Positions 60,815-64,000 of a stretch of 64,000 nucleotides of DNA are shown piece after piece. The notes beneath the pieces are model-generated. The model did no database searches. It saw only the letters and a program-made list of their open reading frames with translations, and was not told the DNA's origin. Source of the stretch: Paenibacillus sp. E222 (GTDB lineage: Bacteria > Bacillota > Bacilli > Paenibacillales > Paenibacillaceae); contig NZ_CP058552.1 in assembly GCF_013401555.1 (NCBI RefSeq), positions 4,092,001-4,156,000 on the forward strand, written 5' to 3'. Each line of letters opens with the position of its first letter. Position 1 is the first letter of the stretch. A program made the position numbers and the translations under genes.

Positions 60815-61219
60815 TTTACTAACCGTAAGAGCTGTTGATTGACTCCCAATTGGTAATCCTATGGAAGCCGATAGCCTTCAAAATTCTAAATTGTCTATGC
60901 GCGCCTACGAGCGCTGACAGGCCACAAGCATTGAAACTTACCTTGAGATCATCCCTGATTGCGCGGGGTTATTAATCTAACAACTATTTTTCCCATTCAT
61001 TTGGTGTCATTAACCGGGGCGCTGTCGAGTAGTTTAAAATAATTAGCTGCTTTCTTTGATCACTTAACGGGCATAGTTATAGAAGAAGTTATTGGAGATC
61101 TTCTTTTGAAGGAAGATTTTAAATTGAAGAACTATGATTTTTCCTGACAACAGCGTCTTGGTGTTCGTACCCCGTGAGATCCGAACAAAAGTCCATTGGC
61201 CTATGTAGGAGGATTAGTT
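60815..61219. other. Intergenic stretch, no gene seen
   Basis: AT-rich with short frames only. One CACTTAACGGGCATAG at about 61060 recalls the CTAACGGG repeat. Confidence 0.4.
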
Positions 61220-61666
61220 ATGAATGGTAGAATAATAAATAAGACAAATGAAATTTTATGTGTGTATGGTGGAGATCCGGTAGGCGGTTTTGATAATAGT
61301 TGTTTTCCTTTAAAACCAGGTGAAGCAACTTCTTCAAATTTCGATTGTGACGGATTTTTTGTTCCAAATGATAGACATGTCGGACAGGTATCATTTCCTG
61401 CACAAAAAGGTCCAGCAGCTGTTAAAATAAAGGACTATCAAACACTTACTGTTACTCAAGATGGAAACTTCTACCTTTTGGATTCACACAATTGGGGTAT
61501 TTACCGGGCTGGTGAATTAAATTGGGCAATATATAATACTGATTATGCCTATACTGTTCGATGGGCTAGTCAGTATGGTAGCAACAGACCTATCGAAAGA
61601 TATCTTAATCACGAATTGCCCGTTGGCGAACGTAACGGAGAGTTTGGAACAGAGATCCCTATCTAA
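61220..61666 (+). CDS. Small hypothetical beta-rich protein
   Basis: 148 residues from ATG at 61220 (GTAGGAGGATTAGTT upstream). It opens MNGRIINKTNEILCVYGGDP and holds PGEATSSNFDCDGFFVPNDR, VKIKDYQTLTVTQDGNFYLL. No signal peptide. This composition (Gly, Asn, Tyr, strand-like) recalls single-domain aegerolysin- or lectin-like proteins, but I cannot name a family. Isolated gene, no terminator found before the IS3 remnant at 61689. Confidence 0.55.
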   Translation: MNGRIINKTNEILCVYGGDPVGGFDNSCFPLKPGEATSSNFDCDGFFVPNDRHVGQVSFPAQKGPAAVKIKDYQTLTVTQDGNFYLLDSHNWGIYRAGELNWAIYNTDYAYTVRWASQYGSNRPIERYLNHELPVGERNGEFGTEIPI

Positions 61667-61688
61667 ACTCAAAAACCACAAAATCCCA

Positions 61689-61998
61689 TGTAGTGCACCC
61701 CTTAGAATAGACATTGGAAAAACCCCCGGGTTTAGAGGATGAATTCTAGGGGGTGTATTTTTATGGGACAGAAATTTAAAACGTATTCCTTTGAACTGAA
61801 AAAGGAAGCTATACAGGAAAGATATCAGATCATGGACAAGGTAGCATCCTACGGAGATGTCCAAAAACTCGCTCGTGTGTTTGGGGTTTCCCGAAGTGGG
61901 TATTACGCGTATTTAAAGCGTAAACGAGTGGATCGCGATGCGAATGCGAAAAAACAGGTACTTCGAGCCTATCAGCGTTATGGCGGAAAATATGGTAC
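61689..61998 (+). mobile_element. IS3-family remnant (left end, OrfA/OrfB fusion)
   Basis: It starts with an IS3-type end, TGTAGTGCACCCCTTAGAAT. An ATG at 61763 reads MGQKFKTYSFELKKEAIQ (start of OrfA) and then, after an internal deletion, ERYQIMDKVASYGDVQKLAR, VFGVSRSGYYAYLKR and QVLRAYQRYGGKYG (start of OrfB). The DDE core and the right end are missing; MFS sequence takes over at about 61998. Confidence 0.75.
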
Positions 61999-62630
61999 AG
62001 CGGTAACGATGATTATGTTTGCAGATTATGATGCTTCTGCCACTATATCTTCAAAATGCCCGCGGCTATACAGCAATTGAAGCAGGCCTGCTTATGCTTC
62101 CCGGAGCACTCATCATGGGTTTTCTGATGCCTGTTACAGGTAGGCTGTTTGATCGCTTCGGAGCCAAGCGGAAGTATTATTGGGCAGCTTATTACGATCG
62201 GTACGACCCTAGGCTTTATTAACCTGACGGAATCGACGAGCTATATCTTTCTGCTACTAATGTCGTCTGCGAGACGAATTGGGATGGGAATGCTTATGAT
62301 GCCTATTCAAACAGTGGGATTGAATGAGCTGTCGGCTAAGTTAAACGGTCATGGAACGGCTATTACTAATACTATACGCCAGGTTGCCGGAGCGATCGGA
62401 ACATCCTTGCTCGTAACGGTTATGTCTTCGCAGACACGAGCCATTGGAATAAAATAGCAGCTTCAGGGGCCGCATTGACAGACAAATTGAAACTGGGAGC
62501 AATGATACAAGGTATCAACGATTCGTATCTTGTTCTTGTAGGCATTGGTATCCTTGGTTTGGTTCTGTCGTTCTTCATCAAGCGTACGGGGGAAGATGCT
62601 GAACTAAGCAACACTTTGGCAGAAAATTAG
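61998..62630 (+). pseudogene. DHA2-type MFS exporter, C-terminal half, frameshifted
   Basis: GTAVTMIMFA, then LQIMMLLPLYLQNARGYTAI, EAGLLMLPGALIMGFLMPVT and GRLFDRFGAK in one frame. The frame shifts near 62180, and the sequence continues as GMGMLMMPIQTVGLNELSAK and GTAITNTIRQVAGAIGTSLL. A last shift near 62450 leads to IQGINDSYLVLVGIGILGLV and LAEN. This is the second half of a 14-helix EmrB/QacA/LmrB-type drug exporter. The 5' half was removed at the IS3 junction. Confidence 0.8.
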
Positions 62631-62826
62631 GCGGGAGATGAGCATCCATTTTCGAAAATGGCGATAAAGTAGGGCACCTGGGGACGCTTAAAAGACTTCT
62701 AGTGATTTCGAGTTGGCAAATGATCAATGTTCTATTTGGTGAAATGAATGTGTCGATGGAACCATAGGCATGTGCTTAGAATAAGTTACTGTTAGTTCTA
62801 ACAATAACTTTAAAGGAGCAAACGTA

Positions 62827-63253
62827 ATGGGAAATTGTTATATCGAATACAAGGATGGTAGACCACCTGTCTGCGGGCAAGCATCGTCCAAACAAGTTTG
62901 TTTTAATACTGCAGCATTAAAAAATGTAAAGTCTGCTGCTTGGTATGATAACCAGCCATGTCCATCTTACTTTCTACCCTCAATACTATTATCCAATGCC
63001 TCCAGCTCATTATTATTATCATCCTGTCCCTGAAGTAATGATGAATCCACAAGATTCTAACATTATGACAATATCAGTGGTTACTAATCCAGCTCTAGCT
63101 CAGGGATGGCAGGCACTGTGTAATGGTCATTTCGGAGGATGGTATGGTCAATGTAGAACTAATAGCGCTGATGCTAAAGCAGATGCAGATGAACATAATA
63201 GGACATCACACGGTGGAGAAAGATGGGCTACTTATGTAAAACGCTCATGTTAA
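62827..63253 (+). pseudogene. Small cysteine- and tyrosine-rich protein with a frameshift
   Basis: TAAAGGAG and ATG lead to MGNCYIEYKDGRPPVCGQAS and DNQPCPS; the phase changes near 62965, and the second frame gives FYPQYYYPMPPAHYYYHPVP, PALAQGWQALCNGHFGGWYG and ends at 63253. Together about 141 residues with a Tyr/Pro-rich middle. It could be a spore-coat-like or surface protein. Family unknown. A terminator follows. Confidence 0.5.
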
Positions 63254-63261
63254 TTAGGTTC

Positions 63262-63292
63262 AAAGACGAGATTTAGTAGTCTCGTCTTTTTA
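63262..63292 (+). terminator. Terminator hairpin
   Basis: AAAGACGAGA - TTTAGTAG - TCTCGTCTTT with a T-rich tail, just after the stop at 63253. Confidence 0.85.
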
Positions 63293-63682
63293 TTTGAGGT
63301 GGTGAAATGGAGAACTACTGAATTGCATGCTGGACTGCCGTGATTTACTTATGTTTATTTTAAAATTTAATGTGATGGCTGCCTTGCAGATCAGCACAAT
63401 TATGAATGAGTTATTTGCTTCCAACACTATTCACGTTCACATAGTGAATTTCAATGCACAAGTCCTCAAATATATAAACTCTCGTGCAGAAGATGCCATT
63501 GAGATCCTTCGAGTTATGTTTAAACCCTGCTACCATAGCTCCGTTTCCCATTGATTCTTTGTATAACCGGCCAATCCACCCATGACGGCAGGACATTTGT
63601 TTTTACTCTACTTACTTGGTTACTTTTTAAGATAATTACGGGTGGAACGGTTAACGTTAAAAGTGATACTAACTACTACAAC
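63293..63682. other. Stretch without a supported gene
   Basis: Several frames of 60-75 codons overlap on both strands, none with a ribosome binding site or a recognisable protein. One on the minus strand (GAMVAGFKHNSKDLNGIFCT) may be a remnant. Confidence 0.35.
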
Positions 63683-64000
63683 TCATTTTGGAGCTTTGGA
63701 GGGATCCGTAATGCGTATATAGTATCTAATTTCCGGTAAATCAAGATTGCCATCACCAACTATACTATAAATGGGATTGTAAATATCTATGTCATTGTTA
63801 ATTGTCATTGCTATATCCATGCGATTAAATACAACATTTTTTGATTGGTACCAAGAAGAAGAAGCAGGATCTATCTTATGCCATGCTGTTTTTAAATTTG
63901 ACATTGCTAGGGCTGATGAGTAGTTGTCCAAGTGAAAAATTGGTATTGTGTAGTCATTTGTACCATTTTGTAATCTATCATTTTTATTTTGATGCCATAT
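63683..64000 (-). CDS. Hypothetical protein, 5' end outside the window
   Basis: A minus-strand frame is open from the window edge to its stop at 63683, so at least 105 residues: ...TIPIFHLDNYSSALAMSNLK, TAWHKIDPASSSWYQSKNVV, IVGDGNLDLPEIRYYIRITD. Composition is that of a folded protein. The start is not in view. Family unknown; could be a secreted enzyme or phage structural protein. Confidence 0.5.
   Translation of the reverse strand: MWHQNKNDRLQNGTNDYTIPIFHLDNYSSALAMSNLKTAWHKIDPASSSWYQSKNVVFNRMDIAMTINNDIDIYNPIYSIVGDGNLDLPEIRYYIRITDPSKAPK

Noticed and set aside
61517..61864. 115-codon minus-strand frame
   Set aside because: Antisense to the small hypothetical gene and the IS3 end; no family or start signal.
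1..64000. CRISPR array, rRNA or tRNA genes
   Set aside because: No regularly spaced direct repeats, and no rRNA or tRNA sequence pattern was seen on either strand while reading.
50651..64000. A complete prophage
   Set aside because: No capsid, portal, terminase, tail or lysis gene could be recognised; only phage-like accessory genes and remnants are present.

Overview
The window looks like a chromosome segment of a spore-forming Firmicute close to Paenibacillus. Pointers are the CUT1 sugar ABC transporter with a YesM/YesN-type two-component system, the SLH-domain remnant, AbrB, HemQ, the cydABDC operon, strong AGGAGG ribosome binding sites and the many GTG/TTG starts. Gene decay is unusually heavy: about twenty pseudogenes or gene fragments, several truncated IS elements and few intact mobile genes. 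This suggests a genome under reduction or rearrangement, as in host-associated Paenibacillus; the species cannot be named from the sequence.

Layout. 1-6.7 kb: decayed DNA holding a two-gene AbiG-type abortive infection module (1590-3653), a small secreted protein and a YhaM-like OB-fold/HD protein whose HD aspartate is lost. 6.7-8.7 kb: a broken SLH surface-protein gene. 8.8-21 kb: an intact carbohydrate locus (two permeases, lipoprotein, YesN response regulator, YesM kinase, large MGH1-like glycoside hydrolase, two AraC regulators, VOC protein). 21-25.8 kb: 5'-truncated abrB, a secreted GH43 enzyme with a CcpA-type site, then a mosaic of cysI, hemD and nitrilase fragments. 25.8-29.7 kb: MFS exporter, DUF2306 pseudogene, XerS-like recombinase with a possible SOS box, SRAP remnant.

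29.7-50.4 kb is framed by two direct copies of a 2.4 kb block (NifU-like protein, GAPDH, TetR regulator with a palindromic operator). The copies are mosaics of identical and diverged stretches, which suggests gene conversion. Between them lie rarD, the cytochrome bd operon cydABDC, ridA, a quinone-reductase-like flavoprotein, hemQ, a third copy of the TetR operator in front of an MFS exporter, a TetR/SDR pair and an aldo-keto reductase. IS4-family remnants sit beside both copies.

50.4-64 kb is accessory, phage- or plasmid-like DNA: a secreted protein with a small membrane partner (possible bacteriocin and immunity pair); a strong candidate for an orphan structured RNA (about 52811-53147) with its own promoter and terminator; and a module of small genes, a DUF6744-like protein, a RavA/MoxR-type AAA ATPase, a ViaA-like VWA protein and a truncated DUF262 protein, with terminator-like hairpins in most intergenic gaps. 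Three of these genes carry single frameshifts. Further right are a UvrX-type polymerase remnant, three small hypothetical genes, an IS3 remnant and half of a DHA2 MFS gene.

No rRNA, tRNA or CRISPR array was seen. The most interesting items are the candidate ncRNA with its AAA/VWA module, the AbiG pair and the converted duplication.
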